Origin: Saccharomycopsis fibuligera x Saccharomycopsis cf. fibuligera
Lineage: Eukaryota > Ascomycota > Saccharomycetes > Ascoideales > Saccharomycopsidaceae
Assembly: GCA_001936135.1 (NCBI GenBank)
Contig: CP012821.1
Location: 1,178,001 to 1,242,000 of the forward strand
Reading direction: 5' to 3'
Length of the DNA stretch: 64,000 nt
In this document: piece after piece, positions 9,950 to 19,642 of the stretch
Numbering within the stretch: position 1 is the first letter of the stretch
Layout: each line of letters begins with the position of its first letter
Made by a program: the position numbers and the translations under genes
Notes under the pieces: model-generated
What the model was told of the DNA's origin: nothing
Databases searched by the model: none
The model's input: only the letters and a program-made list of their open reading frames with translations

Positions 9950-10409
9950 CACTGTATCCTTTCTAACGTTGGTTATATGTTTTTACTCTCTTATGCAGTG
10001 GGTTGCTTTTCTATGGTGCTTTTGACTAAATTTAACTTAACTTAATTATCATTATCCCTCATACTACTCACAAAAACCGGGCTGAACTTTCTATTTTACT
10101 AATGCAATAACGAGCAAGCCAAAATTTCGTAACTCAGCCAATAATGAAGCTGTCTGAAGCAGTTATCACTACTATAGGGTCATCTGTCAAAGGGCCAATT
10201 GCCTATTAGACTATTTTATATGCGCTTTTTTTTACACATTAGCGGTAGTAATACATATGTCTACAGACAATAAACATTCATGGGTGTGCGTGATAATTAT
10301 TCTGAGCCGAATTAAGACAAATACTTTTTTGTATCGATAGTTCATTGATCTATACAAAAATGAAACATATTACTAGGGGTCTCAGACACAACACAAAAAA
10401 AGTTTCACC
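9743..10409. other. Spacer between TOA2 and tRNA-Gln
   Basis: TOA2 3' UTR, a 42-base T run at 9908-9949 and AT-rich sequence. No gene or recognisable RNA was seen. The stretch 10021-10050 has a short TTAACTTAACTTAA repeat. Confidence 0.55.
9908..9949. repeat. Poly(T) tract, 42 bases
   Basis: Uninterrupted run of 42 T on the + strand, about 165 bases after the TOA2 stop. Confidence 0.9.
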
Positions 10410-10416
10410 AAAAAAA
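10410..10416 (-). terminator. RNA polymerase III terminator of tRNA-Gln
   Basis: Seven A on the + strand, read as T7 on the minus strand, begins at the discriminator base of the tRNA. This is the usual pol III stop signal. Confidence 0.8.
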
Positions 10417-10487
10417 GGTCACGCCCGGATTCGAACCGGGGTTGTTCGGATCAGAACCGAAAGTGATAACCACTACACTACGCAACC
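10416..10487 (-). tRNA. tRNA-Gln, anticodon CTG
   Basis: The minus strand folds as a 72-base tRNA without intron. The acceptor stem is GGTTGCG with CGTGACC, including two G-T pairs, and the discriminator is T. The A box contains GTGTAGTGGTTATC. The anticodon arm is TTCGG-TTCTGAT-CCGAA, giving anticodon CTG, and the T arm is CCCGG-TTCGAAT-CCGGG (B box). The D and anticodon arms match yeast tRNA-Gln closely. It reads CAG, a codon used heavily in the Gln runs of MED14, MED2-like and CYR1 in this window. It should not be confused with the tRNA-Ser(CAG) that recodes CTG, which is not in the window. Confidence 0.95.
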
Positions 10488-10699
10488 AACTGCTTGTAAT
10501 TCTTGTTTTTCGTTTTCGCTATGGCAAAAAGTGCGCAAATAATCAACAATTAGTGTCATGCTAGGCCAGGTAATATAAGCGTAATCTCCTCCACATTTAT
10601 CTCGACTCCAACAAAACTACTAAGTTTGCAGTACTATTGGGGCTTTCATTTGTATGTGACTTTACGGAATACTGACATCTCAGGGTTCATGTTTTTAGA

Positions 10700-11189
10700 G
10701 GTAAAAGCCTTGTATTTCCAATATAACTAACTAATAATAAATATATAAAAATATTGGGTTGGACCATGTATAAATATTGATCAGACTAAATAATCCATAT
10801 TGGTATTGATCTATAAATAGCACCATGTGAAATTCTATAACTAGTTATAAAATATGCTCATTACGTCATATTATCTTCTGGGTATCTACTGATGGTTATA
10901 TTTTTAGAACTCAATATTCCTCAATATATTACGGAATAAATATTGTTTAACTGTATTCGGGTTTGTTGGTTTAGAACTCAATGTTCGTCATGATTCCCCG
11001 GTAGGATGGCTGTTGGACTATGCTGTATATATTTTATTTTTTTTCTCGTTGTATTTTCTGTCGTCTATATATGGTTAGCAACTCGGCCATGTGTGTCGAG
11101 ACACAAAATAACTGAAATAAACTGTTTATATCGTATAGATAAGTATAACATTGTTTTTTCGATCATCTACATAAATCAAAAATCTGTTT

Positions 11190-11190
<1 letters not shown>
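10700..11190. mobile_element. Possible solo-LTR fossils (Ty-like), badly decayed
   Basis: The region next to the tRNA gene has LTR-like looks. TTTAGAACTCAAT occurs twice about 70 bases apart (near 10903 and 10972), the second preceded by TGTTGG, the start typical of Ty1/copia LTRs. TATAAATAG-type sequences lie near 10813. tRNA flanks are the favoured landing sites of yeast LTR elements. No coding part, target-site duplication or clean ends are visible, so family and extent are uncertain. If real, these are old, non-functional solo-LTR fragments. Confidence 0.25.

Positions 11191-11194
<4 letters not shown>

Positions 11195-11241
<47 letters not shown>
11195..11241. repeat. Poly(A) tract, 47 bases
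   Basis: Uninterrupted run of 47 A on the + strand at the right end of the possible LTR remnants. Confidence 0.9.
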
Positions 11242-11243
<2 letters not shown>

Positions 11244-12533
11244 AAAATAGAAAAGGTGGTGCTATTTATGTATATGAAACAGTAAAAGATTAGAGGTCGC
11301 TAAACATAGGAAGGATAATAGGGTGGATTGATTGTAGAATTGTGCTACGTTATGAGATTAAACTGGTGTGTGTTTTCTTTATTCACGTTTGTTTTTCTCT
11401 CTTTTTGTTTCTATTTCTATTTCTATTTTTTTTTGTTTTGGTTTGCTTTAGCGATTTTCCGGTCCTCAGAGCAAAACCTCCAGAAAAGAAAAAGCACAGT
11501 CGAGCTTACCAGCGCCGCTGATATCAAATGGTAAGGTAGACAAGTCTTGAAGTTGTGCATAAATTTTACAGTAACAGCTGCTGAGCTATGGAGCACACGC
11601 ACTGGCCTACCAGAGTATACCGATATTACCCAATTTCAATGAAGCTTACCAGTGGCCAGCCAACGATATGCCGCAGCAGCAAATGAGAATCCGCTTCAAG
11701 CTCGGCAGATAGCCGATGGTAGAGAGAGAAACATTCCTTTGAAGGCGCGCTACACTCATAGAAACCTCAAAATCTACAGCAGTTTTTTGCTGTGCCAAAG
11801 CACCATTTATTCAACAAAGACTATATAATAAGAAACTTGTCAGACTGCCACTCGTACCCACCCCGCAAAAGCTCCTCCAGAGAAGTCTGCTCCGCAGGGT
11901 CGAAATCATTGCTTCTTTCTCGGCTTTGTAAAGACAACGCCTCAAACAAAAGAACGGTAATAAAAGTGTAGATGACTGGATCAACTAGGATGCACAGACC
12001 AAGCTATTTCAAACCTCATTCTAGGGTACAAGGGTTATCGCCTCATCAACCAAGTTGGATTCAGTGGCTCTTTTGAAGAGTCAAAGAGAGACGTGACCTA
12101 TAGAAATGATCCTACTTTAGATATTTGTTAGTAAACCACAGCCCTCGTGAATCCAGCAGCACCGGAGCCCTTCTTTCTTCGTTCTCCTGGCATTTCGCAT
12201 CGTCTGGCGAAGACACCAGACCATATAGGGGGTTACTTACTGAAGTACGTCGACAAAGAAAGGAAACAAGAAGAAAAATTTTAAAAAATCATGGAGGACT
12301 GGCGCTCCTTTTATAGTTTTCCGTTGATTCACTTCCTCTGTGCGGGTAACGCCGCCCTCAAGTGGACTATTTCTGTCCCGGCAACCGCTGCGCTGCTGTG
12401 CATCAATGGAACCAACCGCTTGGCTCAAAGTTTTGCAACAGATCAGGACAACAGAGGGCCCAGCTGCGATCTGCTGCTGGGTACCGGGAACGAAGACGTT
12501 GCTGGAAGAACACTGCCGCGCCGCTGCAATAAC

Positions 12534-12578
12534 TGCCGTGGGTGCCGTGGGTGCTGTGGGTGCTGTGGGCACTGTGGG
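12534..12578. repeat. 9-mer minisatellite, five units
   Basis: Five head-to-tail copies of TGCCGTGGG-like units; copies 1-2 are TGCCGTGGG, 3-4 are TGCTGTGGG and 5 is CACTGTGGG. It sits in the GC-rich part of the spacer, about 430 bases upstream of the OYE start. Confidence 0.85.
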
Positions 12579-13007
12579 CGATCTGTTCTGTTAATCGGCT
12601 GCTGTTGGCACTGGATGGCCACGGAAAATTGCCCGATTCGCTCGTTCCGTCTTCGCCGACGGAGAGCTGGCGGTGTCCTGCGGCTGCAGCGTCTCCCTTT
12701 CTCTTTCCCGCACACATTCCATCCAGCCTGCACTTGCGCTTTTGCTGATTAGCTTTAAGAATCGGGACAAATTGCTGATCTTTGGTGCTTATTTTGTTCA
12801 CGCATCAGCAATACGCATTCCAACTCGCTCCTCGTCGGTCGTCTTCCTCTTTCATGGATCCCGGTAGTGGCAAACCCATACAGTCTTTCAGTCTTTCCTT
12901 TTTCTTTTGCTGGTGGCCACACACTCCCTCCCTGCTGGCAAAACAGGCAAACACAACTACTGCTGTATTGTAGGTCCAAGCATCGCTATATGCCAGGCCA
13001 AGCCAAC

Positions 13008-14261
13008 ATGACAAACCTCCAGAAGACCAACCTTTTCAAGCCAATCAGGCTCAACGACAACGTCACCTTGTCGCACCGCATTGTCCTTGCCCCGCTAACC
13101 AGAATGCGTGCTTCCAAAGATGCTACTCCAACGGACGTGATGCTCCAATACTACGACGAAAGATCACGAACCCCAGGCACTTTGCTTATTGCCGAGGCAA
13201 CTTACGTGTCGCGCAACGCTGGAGGCTACGATTTCTGCCCCGGCCTATACACGGAAGAGCACGTCCAAGCATGGCGCCAGATCACCGACAGGGTGCACGC
13301 CAACGGGTCTTTCATCGGCACCCAGCTTTGGAACTTGGGCAGACAAGCAAACGTCAAAGCGTTGACCAGAGACGGCATCCCGTACAAGAGCAGTACCGAC
13401 GGCGCGTACTTGGACGACCGACACAGAGTCAAGGCCGAGAAGCTCAACAACCCGTTAACCGCCCTAACCAAGCAGGAAATCAAAGCGTACGTGAAGCAGT
13501 ACGGCCAGGTGGCCGAGAACGCTATTCGCGCAGGGTTTGATTTCATTGAAATTCATGGGGCCAACGGTTACATTTTTGACCAGTTTTTCTCTCCCACAAT
13601 CAACCGTCGCACTGACGAGTACGGTGGCAGCATTGAAAACAGATCCCGCTTCTTTTTTGAGGTGGTGGACGAGATCATCGCCAAGTTGGGCAACAGCACC
13701 GAAAAGTTAGCCGTGAGATTATCTCCTTGGGCCACGTATGCCGGGATGCCAGGCACCAAGGCCCCAATCAGCCCAGTGGTCACCTATGGCTACATCATCA
13801 GTGAGTTGCAGCAGCGCGCTGACAAGTACAGCCAAGGCCGCATCGGGTACTTGAGCTTGATGGAACCTCGGGTCAGCAATTCCATCTTCGATGAGAAGAT
13901 CAGACAATGGAGCCCAGGCAATAATGATTTTGTATATGAAATTTGGAAAGGAGTGGTGATTCGCAGTGGCAACTATTTGAAGACTGTGCCTGCTTTGGTC
14001 AAGGATGTTGAAAAAAATGACCGCACGTTGATTGCGATTGGCAGACAGTATATCGCTAATCCAGACTTGGTGGAAAGAGTGAAGTTGGGCCGCGAGCTTA
14101 TACCTTATGACCGCAGCACTTTTTACAAGGGCAACAACTGGGGCTACAACAGTTTTCCAACTTTTGAAGAAGAGCAAAAATTGGGCAAAAGGGCAAGGTT
14201 CAGTGAAAAGGAAGGCCGGGCCAGAAAGCCAAAGGCATTGGTGGAAGGTCCAAAGTTGTAA
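13008..14261 (+). CDS. Old Yellow Enzyme, FMN-dependent NADPH ene-reductase
   Basis: 417 residues from the ATG at 13008, against about 400 for yeast Oye2/Oye3. The family is a TIM-barrel flavoprotein that uses NADPH to reduce activated C=C bonds of enals and enones. Visible family features are LAPLTRMRA (Thr31, FMN-tuning), TQLWNLGR (Gln106 and Trp108) and the active-site HGANGYIFDQFFSP with His183, Asn186 and the proton donor Tyr188, then NRRTDEYGGSIENR and IAIGRQYIANPDL in the phosphate-binding end. The start was chosen because MTNLQKTNLFKPIRL aligns with Oye1; in-frame ATGs at 12990 and 12867 would add 6 or 47 residues of non-homologous sequence. The basic C-terminal tail (~25 residues) ends in PKL, only a poor peroxisomal signal. 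The first two-thirds are markedly GC-rich at third positions. Which OYE paralogue it is cannot be decided. Confidence 0.93.
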   Translation: MTNLQKTNLFKPIRLNDNVTLSHRIVLAPLTRMRASKDATPTDVMLQYYDERSRTPGTLLIAEATYVSRNAGGYDFCPGLYTEEHVQAWRQITDRVHANGSFIGTQLWNLGRQANVKALTRDGIPYKSSTDGAYLDDRHRVKAEKLNNPLTALTKQEIKAYVKQYGQVAENAIRAGFDFIEIHGANGYIFDQFFSPTINRRTDEYGGSIENRSRFFFEVVDEIIAKLGNSTEKLAVRLSPWATYAGMPGTKAPISPVVTYGYIISELQQRADKYSQGRIGYLSLMEPRVSNSIFDEKIRQWSPGNNDFVYEIWKGVVIRSGNYLKTVPALVKDVEKNDRTLIAIGRQYIANPDLVERVKLGRELIPYDRSTFYKGNNWGYNSFPTFEEEQKLGKRARFSEKEGRARKPKALVEGPKL

Positions 14262-14915
14262 ACCTTCTGACTTTTGGTGACCGTACCGGACTTTGATTTT
14301 GGTTCTGCTTTTGTTTTGTTTTGTTTTGTTTTTGTTTTTGGTTGTTTTTTCTTTATTAACAATATTCCAAACTGATTGAAACTTTTCCGTTTAGTCTCTT
14401 ATAGACATCCTATTGAGCTACTATTACACTGGTATGTGTATTTTCGTAGTTATACGCTGTAAAGAAGGAGGCCAACAGAAGAGCTGAATTTTAAACTATC
14501 GCCCATTCGGTTTAGCACTCATGTAAGTCTGTATCTGTGGAGGAGGTGCTCGGAGAATGCTCAAAAAAAAACCTATAAAGGTTGAGCATGTAATTTATGG
14601 ATAGTGTAGATATCACGCATTCCATTCCACTTGCCTGACAGGGTTGTCAACACCAGACAATTTCGTAGCCAACTGTCAAGACCGGTGCCCAGATCCTCCT
14701 AGGGACAAGAAAGTTGAAGAGATAAATGTCACCATTACAATTTCACCTCTTAAGCGCATGCGACAATCTACTGATGCAGAAACTCGTGAAACCAAAAGAA
14801 AAATGCCTTTCTGAATATAATGCATATGTTGTGTCACCAATCGTTATAAAAGAAAAAAAGAACACTAGCTCAACTCAACCATAAAAATAAAAAGAACCCA
14901 TCATCTGTATTTGCA
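14262..14915. other. Spacer between OYE gene and BNA7
   Basis: A T/TTTTG-rich 3' UTR, then the BNA7 promoter; an A-rich leader with purine runs leads to the ATG. No further gene was seen. Confidence 0.6.
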
Positions 14916-16067
14916 ATGGCCAAGATAGTACCCTACGGGAACGATGAAAGACAACGGGTCAAAGTATACCGTATTGCCGGTTTGAACGTGGAACTGAATC
15001 ACGATAAGTGTGCCCAAGCCAATGTTAATTCTTTACCGACAAAGACAGCAGAACCCCAGAGCGAAACAAGCACAGAGACAGAAGCAACTGCAAAAGAAGG
15101 GAAAAAGAAGCAGAAAAATGTGTTCGTTTTCATTCATGGCGGTGCGTGGAGAGATCCAATGAATACCTGCAATGACACAGACACCATAGTCGAACACCTT
15201 GATACCATTACCTCATCGGAAACAAGAACAACAACATCACCGCCAAGTCCAAACGACCCAACGGCGCCAGTGCAAGGCCGCAGAGAAGATAGCGGCGACA
15301 AAGCCAACATGAGCCAGCATGATATAATTGACAATTTTTATTCCGTTGATTACAGGCTAGCTCCACAGCACAGATTCCCCGAACATTTACTAGATGTCGT
15401 TGCGGGACTTTTGAAGATTTCCCAGCTCGTGAAGCTGCAGTTGCAAACTGGCCTGGAGGTTGATTATAGTATAGTCGGACATAGCGTTGGAGCTACTTTA
15501 ATTCTTCAGCTTCTTGATTTAAAGAATATTTTGACCAAATGGTACAGCAGCAACAACAGCAATGACGACCAAGAGCGGAAAAATGCATTGCTTAGAGAGA
15601 CGTTGGCCCATGCTTCTGTTGCTCTGACTTTACCAAGTTCAGTCGACATAGACATATTTCTTTCAACTGTGTTAGGCAGCCTCCAATTGGGCCAATTTTT
15701 ACGAAGCTTAAGAAATGCTATTTTGCTTGATGGAATTTACAACCTCAAAGGGTTAGTTGAGGAGTATCCAAGCTACGAAGGGTTTGTACTCGATGCCCAC
15801 GAAAGCAAACAAGAATACGTGAAGTCCACTGACTTTGATTTCGGAGCTTTTTTTGATTTACAAACACTGGCCCCGGCTGTCTCGACGACAATAGTACAAT
15901 CAACTAAGGACGAGTTGTTGTCCATCAAGCAAACTGAGGCGTTTGTAGAAAAGTTGAGGCAGGCTGGGATAAGTTACAATTTGATAGTGGATGATTTTGG
16001 CTCACATAACGATGTTTATGAAAGTGCAGAAGTTGCCAAATTATTGTTGGCCAACCTAACTAAATGA
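14916..16067 (+). CDS. BNA7: Bna7, kynurenine formamidase (alpha/beta hydrolase)
   Basis: 383 residues. The enzyme hydrolyses N-formyl-L-kynurenine to kynurenine and formate, the second step of de novo NAD synthesis from tryptophan. The oxyanion motif HGGAW is at residues 74-78, followed by NT..D as in yeast Bna7. The nucleophile elbow GHSVGA has Ser190. LLDGIYNLKGLVEEYPSY, the acid region STKDELLSIKQTEAF and the catalytic His in GSHNDVY all match Bna7 (261 residues). The added length is a polar N-terminal stretch (~30-67) and a Thr/Ser/Pro-rich insert (~97-137) between the oxyanion motif and YSVDYRLAP; both look disordered. The ATG at 14916 is preceded by an A-rich leader and by no other in-frame ATG near by. 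Confidence 0.93.
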   Translation: MAKIVPYGNDERQRVKVYRIAGLNVELNHDKCAQANVNSLPTKTAEPQSETSTETEATAKEGKKKQKNVFVFIHGGAWRDPMNTCNDTDTIVEHLDTITSSETRTTTSPPSPNDPTAPVQGRREDSGDKANMSQHDIIDNFYSVDYRLAPQHRFPEHLLDVVAGLLKISQLVKLQLQTGLEVDYSIVGHSVGATLILQLLDLKNILTKWYSSNNSNDDQERKNALLRETLAHASVALTLPSSVDIDIFLSTVLGSLQLGQFLRSLRNAILLDGIYNLKGLVEEYPSYEGFVLDAHESKQEYVKSTDFDFGAFFDLQTLAPAVSTTIVQSTKDELLSIKQTEAFVEKLRQAGISYNLIVDDFGSHNDVYESAEVAKLLLANLTK

Positions 16068-16896
16068 ACTAAATAGTGCTTATAGATAATTAAGATGGTT
16101 GCATTTATCATTTATTGCGACGAGCAGCGCGAAGTATTTTAATTGCAAAGGTTACTTTACATTTTTGTACACTAGAGTTACGCATATATGTGATTGCAAA
16201 GGTATATGCGAATAGGTCTCTTTTACCCTGTAGGCAGTGGACCATCACTATGTATACAATGTATTTTAGAGTAGATTCGAAGCGTATGTTACCGTAGATG
16301 CTTGCCTCACTCCGGCCCTGTGTGATGAAAACTTGACAGTAATGGCTGTCGAGCTACAGTTTATTTCAATAACAAAGTTGATAGCAGGCCATTAGATAAG
16401 AGCTAGCTTTCCAACTTTGAAATCCTCTGGACTTGAGTAGACTTGATTCTGTGTTCTGCTGACCATTGTCGACTGAATATTGTACTGCGTGTATCGCTGC
16501 TTGTCATTTTTCAATCAATGCGACTTCCTCTCCGCGCTCTTTGGCCAAACTTGCACATATTGTGCGACGAAAATATATATACAAAAACGACAAGTAATGC
16601 TGAATCTGAATTAGAGCTTTGATGAGCCAACCTCTAGGTTCAACGTCCTCCAAAATATTGTGTAATCCCCTGCCATTAGCTCTCCGGAGGACTGCAGGGC
16701 GCCATCGCCAGTAGTGAACAAAGTGCGGGTAATGACATTTGTGGCGGTCCCTTTTGATATTTTCGTTTGGGGAAAAACAAGATTGAAACATAAACAAAAA
16801 AAATTTAATCCACAGCAGCAGAAAACAACAGAAAGAGCTCTGGTGACAGTATACCTCAACACCATACTCAATTCTAACATACACATCACTGATATA
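16068..16896. other. Spacer between BNA7 and NUP57
   Basis: BNA7 3' UTR and NUP57 promoter. The NUP57 frame is open back to 16714, but the homologous start is the ATG at 16897. No RNA gene was recognised. Confidence 0.55.
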
Positions 16897-18726
16897 ATGT
16901 TTGGGTCATCTAACAGTGGTGGGGGAGGCTTCTCTTTTGGCTCCAGTAACAGCAATTCCTCCAACAACGCTGGGGGATCTACTGGTTTCAGTTTTGGCAA
17001 TAACAACAACAGTACCGGTACTGCAAATACGTCAACCAATTCCGGAGGTTTGTTTGGAAGTAAACCGTCAACGGGATTCAGCTTTGGAAGTGCAAATACA
17101 GGCACCAATTCTGCAAGTACCTCCGGCGGAGGTTTGTTTGGCAATCAATCTAACAACACCAATGCTACAGGCAGTACAGGCTTGTTTGGGAATACCAATA
17201 ACAACAATAATAGTAATAGTGCCGCAGGTAACACTGGAGGTGGATTGTTTGGCAATTCAAACACCAATACTACCAATACTAGCGCTGGTGGAGGATTATT
17301 TGGAAACACTAATAACAGCAGCGGCGGTGGATTGTTCGGGAACTCCAATAACCAAGCAAATCAAGCAAACCAGACGAACAGCAATACTGGCGGTGGCCTT
17401 TTTGGTAACACAGCAAATACTTCAAACAATTCATCAAGTCTTTTTGGTAACAAACCAGCAACTGGGTCCACCACAGGAGGGCTATTTGGCAACAATAATG
17501 CGACTTCAAATACCAACACTTCAGGCGGCTTATTTGGCAATTCTGGTACTAGTGCAAATACTAATACCTCTTCTGGTGGCGGTTTATTTGGAAGTACCGC
17601 TAATAAACCGACTACTGGAGGCGGCTTATTCGGTAACAACAATGCCGCTTCGTCAGCAGGTAACAGTTTATTTGGAAACAGCAATAATACCAGTACTAAT
17701 CCATCGTCGACTAGTGGCGGCCTTTTTGGAGGCAATAACAATGCTAACAGCCAAAATCAACAGATTGGCGGCGGGCTCTTTGGCACTAATAACAATCAGT
17801 CAACTAACAATCAGCCGTCGTTTGCTTGGACTCAAAACCAGAATAGTGGATTTAATACGCAATCATCACTTCAGAATAATCCTACGATAAACGCTTTGCA
17901 GTTAAGGCAACAACAGGAAAAACAGCAGCAAAATCTAAGCAATTACTCAAACACTATTATTGAACAATTGATGAAGATAAAAAATTCATGGGATCCAAAT
18001 TCGCCGGCTTCCTTACTTAACACGTATTTTTACAACAAAGTTCCTGAAAGTGAAGTGCTATCATACGTGAAACCGCCCAATGTATCCCAAGAAGAATGGA
18101 ATAATGCTATTTCAAAAAGGCCGGGGAGTACGTTTGTTCCCGTTAAAGCTTCTGGCTTTGAAGACTTGAAGAAAAGAAGCGAAGCGCAAACGAACCATGT
18201 TGCCCAATCAAGATATATATTGAAAGAGATTGAAGCCAAAGCTAAAGATCTTGGTGACAAGCACGACTTGGATTCCACAACCCGCATAACCAAATGTAAA
18301 AATAAACACGAGCAATTATCTAAAAAATTATTAGTTTTAGGCTGCAAGTTATCCATACTCAAATCCAAGGGATACCCGTTGAGCCCTGAAGAGGAAATTT
18401 TGAGTGAGAACTTTAACAAATTATTGAAGCTTATAAATGATCCTATTGGATTGGGCCGTATCAATGAATTGTGGTCGAGATTGTCAATTTTAAAAGAAAG
18501 AAGCGAATTATTGAAAGCACGTTTAGGTAATGCTTTATATGTTGGTCAAAAGGCAGATGGTTCAGGTGATGATTTGAATGATGTATACAATGAGAATGAA
18601 GCACAAATTAACAAGGTGATCAAGATTTTGCAAAAACAGCAAGTCGGTATTCAGTTCTTGTCTGAGATTTTGGAAAAAGATGATGCCACATTGGACACTT
18701 TGATTTCTGAAAAGCAAAAAAAGTAA
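16897..18726 (+). CDS. NUP57: Nup57, FG-nucleoporin of the central channel (Nup54 homologue)
   Basis: 609 residues from ATG 16897; yeast Nup57 has 541. It forms the Nsp1-Nup49-Nup57 trimer lining the nuclear pore channel. Residues 1-~310 are Asn/Gly/Ser/Thr-rich spacers with many GLFGN and FSFG repeats, beginning MFGSSNSGGGGFSFG, the disordered transport-factor-binding part. Residues ~325-609 are alpha-helical: PTINALQLRQQQEKQQQNLSN, SWDPNSPASLLNTYFYN and, near residue 515, GLGRINELWSRLSILKER, which match the Nup54/Nup57 C-terminal coiled-coil region. Nup49 and Nsp1 differ in this C-terminal part. The upstream in-frame extension to 16714 lacks FG character and is probably leader. The repeat region makes long overlapping frames on both strands that are not genes. 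Confidence 0.92.
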   Translation: MFGSSNSGGGGFSFGSSNSNSSNNAGGSTGFSFGNNNNSTGTANTSTNSGGLFGSKPSTGFSFGSANTGTNSASTSGGGLFGNQSNNTNATGSTGLFGNTNNNNNSNSAAGNTGGGLFGNSNTNTTNTSAGGGLFGNTNNSSGGGLFGNSNNQANQANQTNSNTGGGLFGNTANTSNNSSSLFGNKPATGSTTGGLFGNNNATSNTNTSGGLFGNSGTSANTNTSSGGGLFGSTANKPTTGGGLFGNNNAASSAGNSLFGNSNNTSTNPSSTSGGLFGGNNNANSQNQQIGGGLFGTNNNQSTNNQPSFAWTQNQNSGFNTQSSLQNNPTINALQLRQQQEKQQQNLSNYSNTIIEQLMKIKNSWDPNSPASLLNTYFYNKVPESEVLSYVKPPNVSQEEWNNAISKRPGSTFVPVKASGFEDLKKRSEAQTNHVAQSRYILKEIEAKAKDLGDKHDLDSTTRITKCKNKHEQLSKKLLVLGCKLSILKSKGYPLSPEEEILSENFNKLLKLINDPIGLGRINELWSRLSILKERSELLKARLGNALYVGQKADGSGDDLNDVYNENEAQINKVIKILQKQQVGIQFLSEILEKDDATLDTLISEKQKK

Positions 18727-19642
18727 ATCTTTTATACCTGCCTTTTCTTAATTTTATTAAAATGACGTCATTATAATTCATTTCTTTGTATAATAGTTAG
18801 TAAGAGAGGTTGTCTATTTTCTACCTTAAAATGTATCGAAAGTGAAGCAATCTTTCCAAGTAATTTGCTCATTAGACGAGCATCTCGGTACGTTTGCAAA
18901 ATACATTTTTTCAACATTTCTTGATTATAGTTAAACGAAAAAACATTTATACTCAAAGTATTAAGAGTGCTTATAGATTACGTAAATTAGTACAATAACT
19001 TTTTGTTTCCAGGCCGGCATTAGCATTTTCAGCAAATTTCAAAAGTTCGATGTCGGACAAACAAGAAAGTGCTAAAGAAAGCTGTTAATTTTGGCAAAAA
19101 AAATCTTCATGAAATTTAATACTTTTGAAGTTTTATGCCCATGGGTTAGGAAGCACAAGTAAGAATAAAAATCAATTAGCCTTTATCTGATTCTATAGAA
19201 CTCAAACTTTCATTATCCATGCTGCTTATCAACGACCTCGCGATCATTTATGAATGACTTTATTTCTTAACAGTGAGCCCCAGTATCTAGTTACTCGTAC
19301 AAATAATCAGTTGTAGAGCTCTTTTGTCGGCTCGGGCTTGCACAAAATTATACACAATTCAAATAGCCTTAAAGAAATTAGTTACGCTCTGGTGACTCTC
19401 GCCGGTCGTCAGTGGTACATTCATGTTGAGAAAGAGATCCAGGATGCATGACCCACACAATTGGAACCCAAATCACATGATAGACTCATGAAAAAGAAAA
19501 TAGTATTTTTTTGAAAATTTACCGTCAAAATCTTTCACGAGGAACAAAAAAAATTACTTGATATAGAGGGAAAGAGATATTCAACCGGCAGTAGGAGCTG
19601 ATCTAGCATATCATTATTACACCTTTCTCCCCTAAATACAAT
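18727..19642. other. Spacer between NUP57 and MBA1
   Basis: AT-rich. A perfect 10-bp palindrome ATGACGTCAT, containing the CRE/ATF site TGACGTCA, lies at 18772-18781, 46 bases past the NUP57 stop. Nothing else stands out before MBA1. Confidence 0.5.
18772..18781. promoter_or_regulatory. CRE-type palindrome
   Basis: ATGACGTCAT matches the consensus bound by ATF/CREB bZIP factors (Sko1, Aca1, Cst6 in yeast). Its place just after NUP57, about 860 bp before MBA1, makes a regulatory role uncertain. Confidence 0.3.

Larger units (their letters stand above)
10488..13007. other. Long spacer between tRNA-Gln and OYE gene
   Basis: About 2.5 kb without a convincing gene. 10690-11190 is AT-rich with possible LTR remnants. 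A 47-base A run lies at 11195-11241. From about 11450 the GC content rises and 12330-12750 is clearly GC-rich, with a 9-mer minisatellite at 12534-12578. Overlapping open frames on both strands in 12237-12801 look like by-products of high GC and repeats. Probably a long OYE promoter region. Confidence 0.5.

Noticed and set aside
12021-12131. 36-codon protein-like frame in the OYE upstream spacer, preceded by CTAG like a 3' splice site
   Set aside because: No start, no branch point near by and no matching 5' exon; a frame of this length is common by chance.
12237-12801. Overlapping frames of 84-153 codons on both strands
   Set aside because: Mutually overlapping, Pro/Ala/Cys-rich by-products of GC-rich minisatellite DNA without recognisable domains.
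12867-13007. Longer N-terminus for the OYE protein
   Set aside because: Homology to Oye proteins begins at the ATG at 13008; the upstream codons resemble nothing.
11569-16356. Similar 22-mers at about 11569 and 16335 differing only by transitions
   Set aside because: Similarity does not extend and this many mismatches are expected by chance in 64 kb.
16714-16896. 61-residue N-terminal extension of NUP57
   Set aside because: MFGSSNSGGGG is the expected nucleoporin start and the extension has no FG repeats.
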